From the NCBI GenBank assembly GCA_903918325.1, contig CAIXDY010000112.1:1-15371 (forward strand): a stretch of 15,371 nt of DNA, written 5' to 3'. The notes beneath the pieces were generated by a model that did not search any database, was not told where the DNA came from, and was given only the letters and a program-made list of their open reading frames with translations. A program made the translations under genes and the position numbers. Positions 6,619 through 14,685 of the stretch are shown here, piece by piece; within the stretch, counting starts at the first letter, position 1; each line of letters starts with the position of its first letter. Source of the DNA: an uncultured Actinomycetes bacterium (GTDB taxonomy: Bacteria; Actinomycetota; Actinomycetes; Nanopelagicales; Nanopelagicaceae).

Positions 6619-7329
6619 TTACCATACCTTGAGCAGTGCTGAAATAGCTGCGACTGCCGCAATACCTGCATGTGCCGAGCGCAAGATTGGTCGACCCATC
6701 AAAGCTACTTTAGCTCCCGCTTCGGTAAAGAGATCAAGTTCAGTGGGAGTAATTCCACCTTCGGGTCCGATGATTATTAATAAGTGCGCGACATTGTGTG
6801 AAGAAATTGCATCGCTTAATTTTGTGGTTGAGCTTTCATGGAAAACAACGGCTAAATCACTGAGCTTGATCGCTTCGCAAATCTGTTCGGTTGTGGCGAT
6901 ATCGGTGACTTCTGGGATGCGTAAACGACGGGATTGCTTGCTCGCCTCACGTGCAGTGACTGAGAATTTATCTGAGGCTTTTCCAATACTGCGCGAAGAT
7001 TGCCAAGGCACAATTCGATCGACGCCGGCTTCAGTCAGTAACTCAATCGCTTCTTTTGCGCGATCACTTTTAGGCAAAGCTTGTACAACGGTAATAGTTG
7101 TCGGCAAATTCTCTTGAAAACCAGATGCAACTACTTCAACTTCTAAAGATTTCTTCTTCACGGCAAAGGCTTTCACTTGACTCCATGAACCGTTGCCATC
7201 GCTGAGCATAAAAGTATCCCCAGCTTTCATGCGCAAAACACGCACGGCATGCGTTGCATCCTCATTATCAAATTCATAGATCTGCCCAATTTGAGTTGGG
7301 AGATCATCGACGAAAAATAGTGTGAGCAT
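6619..7329 (-). CDS. rsmE: 16S rRNA (uracil-1498-N3)-methyltransferase RsmE
   Basis: This 236-residue SPOUT-fold methyltransferase transfers a methyl group from S-adenosylmethionine to U1498 of 16S rRNA. The N-terminal PUA-like part contains the HAVRVLRMKAGD motif near residue 28. The trefoil-knot SAM site is marked by IIIGPEGGITPTELDLF near 188 and GRPILRSAHAGIAAVAA near 212. The last motif departs from the E. coli-style LRTETA, as is common in actinobacterial versions. The ATG at 7327-7329 overlaps the dnaJ stop by one base (TAATG), so re-initiation after dnaJ is likely. The gene follows hrcA-dnaJ as in M. tuberculosis (Rv2374c-Rv2373c-Rv2372c). Confidence 0.96.
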   Translation of the reverse strand: MLTLFFVDDLPTQIGQIYEFDNEDATHAVRVLRMKAGDTFMLSDGNGSWSQVKAFAVKKKSLEVEVVASGFQENLPTTITVVQALPKSDRAKEAIELLTEAGVDRIVPWQSSRSIGKASDKFSVTAREASKQSRRLRIPEVTDIATTEQICEAIKLSDLAVVFHESSTTKLSDAISSHNVAHLLIIIGPEGGITPTELDLFTEAGAKVALMGRPILRSAHAGIAAVAAISALLKVW

Positions 7330-8429
7330 TATTTAGTAAACGCGCCCTTAATCTTTGAAAAGATACCGCCATCATGGCTCTTGACGTGAGCATCGCCGGA
7401 TTTTTCGCCACGCAGTTCGGCAAATTTTTTCAGAAGCTCTTCTTCTTCACGGTTTAATTTTGTAGGCGTTGTAACTTCAATATGAACGACAAGGTCTCCA
7501 CGTCCACCGTGGCGCAATCGCGTCATGCCTTTGCCTTTGATTGCAATCGGTGTTCCGCTTTGAGTACCTGGCTTCACTTGTACATCAACTGGTCCATCTA
7601 AAGATTCAACTGTGACAGTTGTTCCGACGGCAGCGGCGGCCATGGAAACTGCTAGCGACATGTGCAAAGTATCGCCTTCACGGATTAAGTAATCATGATC
7701 GGACTCAATAATTTCTACATATAAATCACCAGCTGGTCCCCCGCCATGACCTACTTCGCCGCGGCCGGATAATTGAATTCGGTTACCAGTTTCAACTCCG
7801 GCAGGGATTTTCACTTGAATAGTTTGACGTGAGCGCACTCGACCTTCACCGGCACATTCGCGGCAGGGATTTTGTATGACACTTCCATAACCGCCACATG
7901 AATTACATGGACGCGAAGTCATTACTTGACCAATTACTGAACGAACAACTTGCTGGGTTTCACCCCGACCTTTACAGATAACACATGTTGTTGGTTGTCC
8001 GCCATCGGTGCAACCACTTCCAGTGCACTTAGGGCAAACAACGGCGCTTTCAACGGTTATCTCGCGTTCGGTTCCAAAACAAGCTTCATGCAAATCTACT
8101 TGTACGCGAATGAGTGAATCCTGCCCTGCGCGCATTCGGGGACGCGGTCCGCGTGAACCGCCGCCGCCGAAAAATGCATCCATGATGTCGCTAAATCCAC
8201 CACCGAAACCGCCACCGCCAAAATTGCTACCACCCATGTCATATGACTGACGTTTTTGTGAATCACTTAAAACTTCATACGCTGCAGTGATTTCCTTGAA
8301 CTTATCTTGGACTTCAGGATCAGGATTCACATCGGGATGCAATTCACGGGCTAATTTACGATATGCCTTTTTAATTTCATCCGCTGATGCATCACGCGCT
8401 ACACCAAGAGTTTGGTAATGATCGCTCAA
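7329..8429 (-). CDS. dnaJ: Chaperone DnaJ (DnaJ2-type, zinc-finger Hsp40)
   Basis: This is a class A Hsp40 of 366 residues that stimulates DnaK ATPase and holds unfolded clients. It has a J domain with HPD at 31-33, then a Gly/Phe-rich linker. Four zinc-finger repeats of the CxxCxGxG type begin at Cys132 (CPKCTGSG, CVICKGRG, CNSCGGYG, CRECAGEG), followed by the C-terminal substrate domains. I chose the TTG at 8427-8429: it gives the family N-terminus MSDHYQTLGV, lies 1 bp after the hrcA stop, and has AAGG 8 nt upstream. The frame is open to an ATG at 8537 inside hrcA, with another ATG at 8444, but neither has a comparable site. Being the copy beside hrcA, it corresponds to actinobacterial dnaJ2. 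Confidence 0.96.
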   Translation of the reverse strand: MSDHYQTLGVARDASADEIKKAYRKLARELHPDVNPDPEVQDKFKEITAAYEVLSDSQKRQSYDMGGSNFGGGGFGGGFSDIMDAFFGGGGSRGPRPRMRAGQDSLIRVQVDLHEACFGTEREITVESAVVCPKCTGSGCTDGGQPTTCVICKGRGETQQVVRSVIGQVMTSRPCNSCGGYGSVIQNPCRECAGEGRVRSRQTIQVKIPAGVETGNRIQLSGRGEVGHGGGPAGDLYVEIIESDHDYLIREGDTLHMSLAVSMAAAAVGTTVTVESLDGPVDVQVKPGTQSGTPIAIKGKGMTRLRHGGRGDLVVHIEVTTPTKLNREEEELLKKFAELRGEKSGDAHVKSHDGGIFSKIKGAFTK

Positions 8430-8430
8430 C

Positions 8431-9159
8431 TTATGCACCTTCATTAATGAATCGGCCGACGTAACGGGCAACTGCAGATACTGCAGCCATTGAACCTGCG
8501 TAATCCATACGTGTTGGTCCCAACACACCGACTGCACCTAGCTGAGCTGATTCAACTCCGTAACCAACTGTCACCAATGAAGTTGTTTGTAGCGTTGTAT
8601 CAGTTTGCTCGCTGCCAATTCGGACATGAACTGTTGAATGGACTTCATCAAGTAAGCGCAATAAGACAACTTGCTCTTCAAGGGCTTCAAGAATTGGCGA
8701 AAGCGTAAGACCTAAATCTTCACCAGATCGAGCCAGGTTTGCCGTTCCTGAGATTGCCAACTTCTCACGGCTCTCTCCAAGAATTGGATATGTAATAACT
8801 GCCACCTGTTTTGTGATGTCTGCTAATAATTTGGCAGATCTTTTTAATAACTCCTCTAGATCATTAGAACCTTGAAGAAAAACTTCAATTGCTCGGCGCT
8901 CAGCAGTTGAGAGTTGTTTAACGGTGGCTAATTTATCTACAAATACGCGATAACCCAGATCCGTTGGAATACGTCCAGCACTGGTATGGGGCTGGGTGAT
9001 CAAGCCTTCATCTTCTAGGACGGCCATTTCATTTCGAATTGTGGCAGGTGAAATCCCGAGTCCATGATGATCGGCAATTGATTTTGAGCCGACAGGTTCC
9101 TGCGTTGCGACATATTCGTCGACAATTGCGCGGAGGATTTCTAGACGGCGTGATGACAT
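8431..9159 (-). CDS. hrcA: Heat-inducible transcription repressor HrcA, compact form lacking the central region
   Basis: HrcA represses heat-shock chaperone genes by binding the CIRCE operator, and its activity is tuned by GroEL. The N-terminal winged-helix part is intact (SSRRLEILRAIVDEYV at 2-17; GISPATIRNEMAVLEDEGLI at 35-54). The C-terminal part is also clear (SGTANLAR at 137-144, ILEALEEQVVLLRLL at 156-170, GVLGPTRMDY at 211-220). At 242 residues it is about 100 shorter than usual HrcA (about 340). The sequence passes from QVAVITYPILGES (118-130) almost directly into REKLAISGTANL (131-142), so the central region, which includes the inserted dimerisation domain, is missing in frame with no stop or frameshift. 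The ATG at 9157-9159 is 15 bp after hemW. No CIRCE element was found in the window. Confidence 0.93.
   Translation of the reverse strand: MSSRRLEILRAIVDEYVATQEPVGSKSIADHHGLGISPATIRNEMAVLEDEGLITQPHTSAGRIPTDLGYRVFVDKLATVKQLSTAERRAIEVFLQGSNDLEELLKRSAKLLADITKQVAVITYPILGESREKLAISGTANLARSGEDLGLTLSPILEALEEQVVLLRLLDEVHSTVHVRIGSEQTDTTLQTTSLVTVGYGVESAQLGAVGVLGPTRMDYAGSMAAVSAVARYVGRFINEGA
8436..8441 (-). promoter_or_regulatory. Ribosome binding site for dnaJ (AAGGTG)
   Basis: On the minus strand AAGGTG lies inside the last codons of hrcA. Counting AAGG (8438-8441) as the core, the spacing to the TTG at 8427-8429 is 8 nt. This supports the TTG as the dnaJ start over the in-frame ATG at 8444, which this element follows rather than precedes. 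Confidence 0.65.
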
Positions 9160-9174
9160 AGTGGCTCTAGGTTA

Positions 9175-10296
9175 CTAGAAAGTTATTTCTCGGACGATTC
9201 GATCTGCAATTAAGCGGCCTACCGGCGTCAATAAAACTCGGTCCTCTACTAGTTCTACATAACCATTCTCGCGATACGCGCCAAGTAGCTCTAACTGGCG
9301 AGGTTCTAGCATTGAAACCGCTAAGCCTTCACGCATTCGTATACCGAGCATGATTGATTCACTCGCTACTTGTTCTTTAGTCAATACTTCACTTTCGTGA
9401 ATTGGGGTTTGGTTATTGAAGAGTTTTTCTTTATACGCCGTTGGGTGTTTTACATTCCAAAAACGCTTTCCATCAATATGTGAATGAGCTCCTGGTCCTA
9501 AGCCCCACCAGTTATTATTTTTCCAGTAAGCAATATTGTGTCGGCATTCATGCCCGGGTTTTGCCCAGTTCGACAGTTCGTACCATGTAAAACCACGGGC
9601 TTCACAGAGTTCATCCACTAATAAATACATATCAGCCATTAAGTCATCATCTGGCATTGTTAAATCGCCACGTTTAATTTGTGCCGCTAACTTTGTGCCA
9701 GTTTCAACTATTAAGGCATAAGCACTGATGTGATCGATATCTAGAGCTAGCGCGTTTTCGACCGTTTCACGCCAGTCATCGAGAGATTCACCTGGAGTTC
9801 CGTAAATTAAATCAACGCTAATACTTTTAAATCCTGCGGCACGAGCCATATCTACGGCGCGTTTTACATTCTCTGGATTATGCGTGCGATCTAGCGTTGC
9901 CAATACATGCGGCTTAGCTGATTGCATTCCAAAAGAGATTCGATTAAAACCTACCTCTAAATACCGTGCAAGTTTCTGGGCCGTTACCGAGTCAGGGTTA
10001 GCTTCTAAAGTAATTTCGCAATCAGGGGCTAAACCATTTCGCACTTTGATAGCTGCAATAACTCGACCTAAATCATCGGCGGGCAAAAGTGAGGGTGTGC
10101 CTCCCCCGAAAAATATTGTTGGTACTTCATCAAGTGGTGCGGCATTGAGTTCTTTTAAAACCGCATCAATGTAGTCATTGCTAACGATTTCTAAAGTTGC
10201 ACCGTCTTGTAATTCACTTGGCGTATAGGTATTGAAATCACAGTAACCGCACCGCTTAATGCAGTACGGGATATGTACATAAAAAGAGGTCGTCAT
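9175..10296 (-). CDS. hemW: HemW-like radical SAM protein (haem chaperone, formerly coproporphyrinogen III oxidase-like)
   Basis: This 373-residue radical SAM protein has the cluster-binding motif C12-x3-C16-x2-C19 (YCIKRCGYCDF) near the N-terminus, the SAM-binding GGGTPS motif near residue 65, and a C-terminal HemW-type domain (NIAYWKNNNWWGLGPGAHSH). HemW proteins bind and transfer haem to target enzymes. True HemN has an N-terminal extension upstream of the cluster motif, which is absent here because the protein starts only 11 residues before C12. Annotation as oxygen-independent coproporphyrinogen oxidase would therefore be unsafe. The ATG at 10294-10296 overlaps the lepA stop as ATGA. The lepA-hemW-hrcA-dnaJ order is characteristic of many Gram-positive and actinobacterial genomes. 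Confidence 0.94.
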   Translation of the reverse strand: MTTSFYVHIPYCIKRCGYCDFNTYTPSELQDGATLEIVSNDYIDAVLKELNAAPLDEVPTIFFGGGTPSLLPADDLGRVIAAIKVRNGLAPDCEITLEANPDSVTAQKLARYLEVGFNRISFGMQSAKPHVLATLDRTHNPENVKRAVDMARAAGFKSISVDLIYGTPGESLDDWRETVENALALDIDHISAYALIVETGTKLAAQIKRGDLTMPDDDLMADMYLLVDELCEARGFTWYELSNWAKPGHECRHNIAYWKNNNWWGLGPGAHSHIDGKRFWNVKHPTAYKEKLFNNQTPIHESEVLTKEQVASESIMLGIRMREGLAVSMLEPRQLELLGAYRENGYVELVEDRVLLTPVGRLIADRIVREITF

Positions 10297-12173
10297 TGCC
10301 CGGCTTTACGCGCAGCCTTTACCTTTTCGATATCGGCATCGGTGGCAAGGGCGGCAACGAAAGCTTCCTGTGGAACTTCTACTCGGCCCACCATCTTCAT
10401 ACGCTTCTTACCCTCTTTTTGCTTTTCCAAGAGTTTACGTTTACGCGAGATATCTCCACCGTAACATTTAGCTAAAACATCCTTACGAATTGCGCGAATA
10501 CTTTCGCGAGCAATAATTCGAGAACCAATTGCGGCCTGAATAGGAACTTCAAACTGCTGGCGAGGAATGAGTTCGCGCAGTTTGCCCGTCATCATCACGC
10601 CATAGGCATATGCCTTATCGCGGTGAACAATGGCGCTAAATGCATCAACGGCTTCACCTTGCAGCAAAATATCGACCTTTACTAAATTGCCTTCAGCCTC
10701 GCCTTTGTCTTCATAATCTAAGGATGCATAGCCTTTGGTACGAGACTTGAGTTGGTCAAAGAAATCAAAAACGATTTCAGCTAGCGGTAAGTCGTATCGA
10801 ATCTCTACGCGATCTTCAGAGATGTAGTCCATACCGAGCAAAATACCTCTGCGCTCTTGGCAGAGTTCCATAATGGTTCCGATGTATTCAGACGGCGCCA
10901 GAATCGTTGATTTAACAATTGGCTCGTTAACTACGGCGACTTTGCCATCTGGGAATTCTGATGGATTCGTAACGCGAATTTCTTTTCCGTCATCCATTGT
11001 CACGTTGTAAACCACGTTAGGGGCGGTAGAGATCAAATTTAATTTATGTTCGCGCTCTAAACGTTCGCGCACAATTTCCATGTGAAGCAAACCTAAGAAA
11101 CCACAACGGAAGCCAAAACCTAAAGCTGCCGAGCTCTCTGGTTCATACACCAGAGCGGCATCATTGAGTTGCAATTTATCTAGCGCTTCGCGAAGTACTG
11201 GAAAATCAGCGCCATCAAGTGGGAAAAGACCTGAGAAAACCATTGGCTTTGGATCCTTATATCCGGCAAGCGCAACTTTAGTTGGGTTGTTGTACGTAGT
11301 AATCGTGTCACCTACACGTGACTGACGCACATCTTTTACGCCAGTAATTAAATAACCTACTTCGCCAACGCCTAAACCCTTTGACGCTAGTGGTTCAGGT
11401 GAAATAACACCGACTTCTAGCGCTTCGTGACGAACGCCAGTTGAAAACATTTGGATCTGCTCACGTGGAGATAAGTGCCCATCAATAACGCGAACATATG
11501 TGACTACACCGCGATAAGCATCGTAAACCGAGTCGAAAATTAAAGCGCGTGCTGGTGCATTTGCATCGCCAGTTGGCGCCGGAATTTGCGCAATGATTTG
11601 ATCTAAAAGTTCGGCAACTCCATCACCAGTCTTGCCAGAAACGCGCAGGCAATCTTCGGGTTGGCAGCCAATGAGTTTGGCTAGTTCTGCAGCAAATTTT
11701 TCAGGTTGAGCATTTGGTAAATCGATTTTATTGAGTACTGGGATGATCGTTAAATTGTTTTCCATCGCTAAATACAAGTTAGCTAAAGTTTGAGCTTCAA
11801 TTCCTTGCGCACAGTCCACAAGTAAAACCGCGCCTTCACAGGCAGCTAGCGAGCGCGAAACTTCATAAGTAAAGTCAACGTGTCCCGGTGTATCGATCAT
11901 GTTCAGGATGTATTCCTGGCCATCGATTCCACTGCGCCACGGCAAGCGAACGGCTTGAGATTTAATTGTGATTCCACGTTCGCGTTCAATATCCATGCGA
12001 TCTAGATACTGCGCGCGCATGTTACGAGCTTCTACTACTTCGGTAATTCCCAACATTCGATCGGCAAGAGTTGATTTACCGTGATCGATATGGGCAATGA
12101 TGCAGAAATTACGAATCTGCGCCGGATTAGTTGCTGCTGGTTGTGGCGCCTTAGCAAGTGAAATTGCAGGCAT
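10293..12173 (-). CDS. lepA: Elongation factor 4 (back-translocating GTPase LepA)
   Basis: This is a 626-residue translational GTPase acting on the ribosome, with a proposed role in back-translocation or subunit maturation. The G1 motif is AHIDHGKST at 27-35, G3 is DTPGHVDFTYE and G4 is NKIDLPNA. The LepA-specific C-terminal domain is present near residue 575 (CYGGDISRKRKLLEKQK). The N-terminus has a short extension before the GTPase, as in many actinobacterial LepA proteins. The ATG at 12171-12173 has GAGG (12182-12185) 8 nt upstream. It lies 32 bp downstream of rpsT on the same strand and overlaps hemW by 4 bp. Confidence 0.97.
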   Translation of the reverse strand: MPAISLAKAPQPAATNPAQIRNFCIIAHIDHGKSTLADRMLGITEVVEARNMRAQYLDRMDIERERGITIKSQAVRLPWRSGIDGQEYILNMIDTPGHVDFTYEVSRSLAACEGAVLLVDCAQGIEAQTLANLYLAMENNLTIIPVLNKIDLPNAQPEKFAAELAKLIGCQPEDCLRVSGKTGDGVAELLDQIIAQIPAPTGDANAPARALIFDSVYDAYRGVVTYVRVIDGHLSPREQIQMFSTGVRHEALEVGVISPEPLASKGLGVGEVGYLITGVKDVRQSRVGDTITTYNNPTKVALAGYKDPKPMVFSGLFPLDGADFPVLREALDKLQLNDAALVYEPESSAALGFGFRCGFLGLLHMEIVRERLEREHKLNLISTAPNVVYNVTMDDGKEIRVTNPSEFPDGKVAVVNEPIVKSTILAPSEYIGTIMELCQERRGILLGMDYISEDRVEIRYDLPLAEIVFDFFDQLKSRTKGYASLDYEDKGEAEGNLVKVDILLQGEAVDAFSAIVHRDKAYAYGVMMTGKLRELIPRQQFEVPIQAAIGSRIIARESIRAIRKDVLAKCYGGDISRKRKLLEKQKEGKKRMKMVGRVEVPQEAFVAALATDADIEKVKAARKAGQ

Positions 12174-12205
12174 AAACCTAGCCTCGCTTTAAGATCGAAG
12201 AAAAA

Positions 12206-12475
12206 TTAACGTGCGCCGGCTTTGGCAGCTGCCTTAGCCATTGATGACTTCTTGTTTGCAGCAGCGTTCTTATGAAGAACACCCTTCTGCACGGCAACGT
12301 CTAGCGCCTTTGATGCGGTGCGAAGTTCAGTTGTGATTACAGCTGAATCTCCTGCAGTTACTGCATCTTTGAATTTACGCACAGCGGTCTTGATAGATGA
12401 GCCCACAGACTTATTGCGAAGGCGTGCCTTCTCGTTAGTCTTAATGCGCTTAATCTGAGACTTAATATTTGCCAC
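12206..12475 (-). CDS. rpsT: 30S ribosomal protein S20
   Basis: This 89-residue, Lys/Arg/Ala-rich protein begins MANIKSQIKRIKTNEKARLR, the S20 (bS20) signature. It continues through the helical core with the conserved LHKNAAANKKSSMAK segment near the C-terminus. S20 binds 16S rRNA early in 30S assembly. The start is GTG at 12473-12475, with GGAG (12485-12488) 9 nt upstream. It lies 72 bp downstream of rne and 32 bp upstream of lepA, all on one strand. In M. tuberculosis rpsT (Rv2412) and lepA (Rv2404c) are on opposite strands, so the arrangement here differs. The gap on its 5' side is the only place for a gene-specific promoter; I could not identify one with confidence. Confidence 0.97.
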   Translation of the reverse strand: MANIKSQIKRIKTNEKARLRNKSVGSSIKTAVRKFKDAVTAGDSAVITTELRTASKALDVAVQKGVLHKNAAANKKSSMAKAAAKAGAR

Positions 12476-12534
12476 GCTGTGGTACTCCGAACTCTTATTA
12501 GGTTAGTGAAGGGGTAAAGGTTACCTGTTAGTGC

Positions 12535-12570
12535 CCTCAGGCTCAAATCAAGCGGTAATTATGCCTGAGG
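12535..12570 (-). other. Inverted repeat spanning the rne stop codon
   Basis: CCTCAGGC at 12535-12542 is perfectly complementary to GCCTGAGG at 12563-12570, giving an 8-bp stem around a 20-nt loop that contains the rne stop codon (12548-12550). No T run follows, so it is not a standard intrinsic terminator. It could stabilise the rne 3' end or be a processing site between rne and rpsT. A chance match of this length cannot be excluded. Confidence 0.4.
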
Positions 12571-14644
12571 ATGAAGCACGTCGGCGCTTTCGCCCACCTG
12601 CTGGCTTTGTCTGGGCTGGTGCCTCGGCCTTTTCATCAGAGTTAAAGGATTCATGGAACTCATGCTCGGTGGCATCTTTTTCATCAGCATCTTCATGCTG
12701 TGATGATGGAACATCAAGTTGTGGCATTGGAGCCTTCATCTTTACTGGCTCCATATGAATATGAATTCCACGTCCGCTACATGCATCACATGTAGTTGAG
12801 AACGCTTCGATCAGACCTTGTCCAACACGCTTACGGGTCATTTGAACTAGCCCAAGCGAAGTAACTTCAGCAACTTGGTGCTTAGTGCGATCGCGACCTA
12901 AACATTCAACAAGTCGGCGCAGAACCATTTCGCGGTTTGATTCAAGAATCATGTCAATGAAGTCAATTACAACAATTCCACCTAAGTCACGAAGACGAAG
13001 TTGGCGCGCAATTTCTTCGGCAGCTTCTAAGTTGTTCTTAGTAACCGTCTCTTCAAGGTTTCCACCCTTACCAATGAATTTACCGGTGTTAACGTCGATA
13101 ACAATCATGGCTTCGGTGCGGTCAATAACTAATGAACCACCTGAAGGCAAGTAAACCTTGCGATCAAATGCTTTTGCTAACTGTTCTTCAACACGGAAGT
13201 CAGCAAAAAGATCGCCAGTACCTGTGTACTTTTCAATCTTAGTTGTTAACTCTGGTGCGATGAAACCTAGGTAACTGGTGACTTCATCCCAAGCCGTTGC
13301 GCCTTGAACCGTTAACTTGCGGAAATCTTCGTTGAAGATATCGCGGATAACGCGAACAGCTAGATCAGGTTCCTGATACAACGCCACTGGTGGATTGAAA
13401 TTAGTGTTCTGTGTCTTGGCGTAAATGTCATCCCATTGAGCCTTTAAACGTGCGACATCATTGGTTAAATCTTCTTCACTAACGCCTTCTGCGGCAGTAC
13501 GAACAATTACGCCGGCTTCTTCAGGAATTAAGTTTTTCAAAATTGCTTTCAAACGTGTTCGTTCCGTTTCAGGTAAACGCTTTGAAATACCTGACATTCC
13601 GCCACCAGGAACATAGACAACATAGCGACCAGGCAATGAAATTTGGCTCGTTAAACGTGCACCCTTTTGTCCGATTGGATCCTTAGTTACTTGAACTAAT
13701 ACAGGTTGCCCAGTTTTTAATACGGTTTCAATTTTGCGAGGTTCAGACTCTGAAATACCTGCAGCATCCCAGTTAACTTCACCAGCATAAAGAACGGCGT
13801 TACGACCTTTACCAATATCAACGAAAGCTGCCTCCATTGATGGAAGAACGTTTTGAACGCGACCTAAGTACACGTTACCCACGTAAGAAACATTGCTATT
13901 GCGGTTAACGTAATGTTCAACCATTACGCCATCTTCAATAACGGCAATCTGAGTACGATCGGCAATCTGGCGAACTAACATTTCGCGATCAACATTTTCG
14001 CGGCGGGCTAAGAATTCACCATCAGTAATAATTGTTGGGCGCTTGCGATATGGCTCGCGATATTCAGCACGGCCACCACGTTCATTGCGATCACGTCGAC
14101 CACCACGGCGATCAGGGCGATCAGGGCGTTCGGTACGCGCAGGTCGGGCTGGACGTTCACGAACTTCGCGGACTTTAACAACAGTTAGTACGCCATCTTC
14201 TTCAATTGTTTCGCCAGGAGTTACGCCTTCTGCATCTCCGGCTGCACGACGACGGCGACGGCGACGATGCGTTGCACCTTCTGCATCAGCGCTTTCTTCT
14301 TCAACTTCGCTACCTGAATCCTGTGCGACTGCGCCTTCAGCACCTGGCTTACGACGACCACGGCCACCTCGACGGCGACGGCGATTACGATCTGGGCGAT
14401 CTGAATTATCACTTGCACTTTCAGCCGCAGGTGCATCAGCCGCAGGTGCAGCTTCAGCTTTTTTGCGTGGCGCTTTTGCAACTGGCTTATCTGGGGCAGC
14501 TTGAAATACTGGAACCGGTACAGCAGCTTTTTTGCGCGTAGCTTTTTTGGGTTCTTCACTGATTACATCAGTCGTTGTTGCTTCAGCCTTAGCTGAAGTT
14601 TTCTTAACCGCACGCTTGCGCGGTGTTTTAGGCTCAATCGCCAT
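12548..14644 (-). CDS. rne: Ribonuclease E/G family endoribonuclease (actinobacterial RNase E)
   Basis: This is a 698-residue RNase E/G-type endonuclease that initiates mRNA decay and processes rRNA and tRNA precursors. Residues 1 to about 210 are low-complexity: Ala/Lys/Pro-rich first, then Arg/Asp/Gly-rich with tracts such as RRRRGGRGRRK, as in other actinobacterial RNase E proteins. The S1 domain follows (GNVYLGRVQNVLPSMEAAF, near 255), then the catalytic core with VIDVNTGKF near 515 and VVIDFIDM near 559 supplying the metal-binding aspartates. A CDACSGRG zinc-link motif lies near 617. Only about 75 residues follow, so the C-terminal tail is short and the protein is smaller than mycobacterial or Streptomyces RNase E. 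The ATG at 14642-14644 has AGAGGA 9 nt upstream. The Arg-rich coding DNA creates long spurious frames on the plus strand. Confidence 0.96.
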   Translation of the reverse strand: MAIEPKTPRKRAVKKTSAKAEATTTDVISEEPKKATRKKAAVPVPVFQAAPDKPVAKAPRKKAEAAPAADAPAAESASDNSDRPDRNRRRRRGGRGRRKPGAEGAVAQDSGSEVEEESADAEGATHRRRRRRRAAGDAEGVTPGETIEEDGVLTVVKVREVRERPARPARTERPDRPDRRGGRRDRNERGGRAEYREPYRKRPTIITDGEFLARRENVDREMLVRQIADRTQIAVIEDGVMVEHYVNRNSNVSYVGNVYLGRVQNVLPSMEAAFVDIGKGRNAVLYAGEVNWDAAGISESEPRKIETVLKTGQPVLVQVTKDPIGQKGARLTSQISLPGRYVVYVPGGGMSGISKRLPETERTRLKAILKNLIPEEAGVIVRTAAEGVSEEDLTNDVARLKAQWDDIYAKTQNTNFNPPVALYQEPDLAVRVIRDIFNEDFRKLTVQGATAWDEVTSYLGFIAPELTTKIEKYTGTGDLFADFRVEEQLAKAFDRKVYLPSGGSLVIDRTEAMIVIDVNTGKFIGKGGNLEETVTKNNLEAAEEIARQLRLRDLGGIVVIDFIDMILESNREMVLRRLVECLGRDRTKHQVAEVTSLGLVQMTRKRVGQGLIEAFSTTCDACSGRGIHIHMEPVKMKAPMPQLDVPSSQHEDADEKDATEHEFHESFNSDEKAEAPAQTKPAGGRKRRRASSSGIITA

Positions 14645-14653
14645 GGCACCAAA

Positions 14654-14659
14654 TCCTCT
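14654..14659 (-). promoter_or_regulatory. Ribosome binding site for rne (AGAGGA)
   Basis: AGAGGA on the minus strand lies 9 nt from the ATG at 14642-14644 and is one of the better Shine-Dalgarno sequences in the window. It confirms the start of rne at the beginning of the low-complexity N-terminal region. Confidence 0.65.
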
Positions 14660-14685
14660 ATGCGTCTTTTACAACGCTTATCTCG

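Noticed and set aside
6615..6671. N-terminal extension of the HIT protein from an ATG at 6671
   Set aside because: The extra 19 residues lie inside rsmE and have no family match; the GTG at 6614 gives the normal HIT length.
6629..7117. 162-residue plus-strand frame opposite rsmE
   Set aside because: It lies wholly antisense to a well-supported RsmE and shows no recognisable domain or ribosome binding site.
8430..8537. N-terminal extension of DnaJ from an ATG at 8537
   Set aside because: The added residues are out-of-frame hrcA sequence, Trp/Gln-rich and unlike any J-domain N-terminus.
9160..9174. CIRCE operator upstream of hrcA
   Set aside because: The 15-bp gap is too short for CIRCE, and no TTAGCACTC/GAGTGCTAA pair was seen by eye anywhere in the window.
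12358..12546. 62-residue minus-strand frame overlapping rpsT
   Set aside because: It overlaps the S20 coding region in another frame and has no family resemblance.
14043..14504. 153-residue Arg/Ser-rich plus-strand frame (and other long frames in this region)
   Set aside because: It is the antisense of the low-complexity Arg/Asp/Gly-rich N-terminal part of rne. The repetitive codons remove stops in several frames, and the composition is not protein-like.
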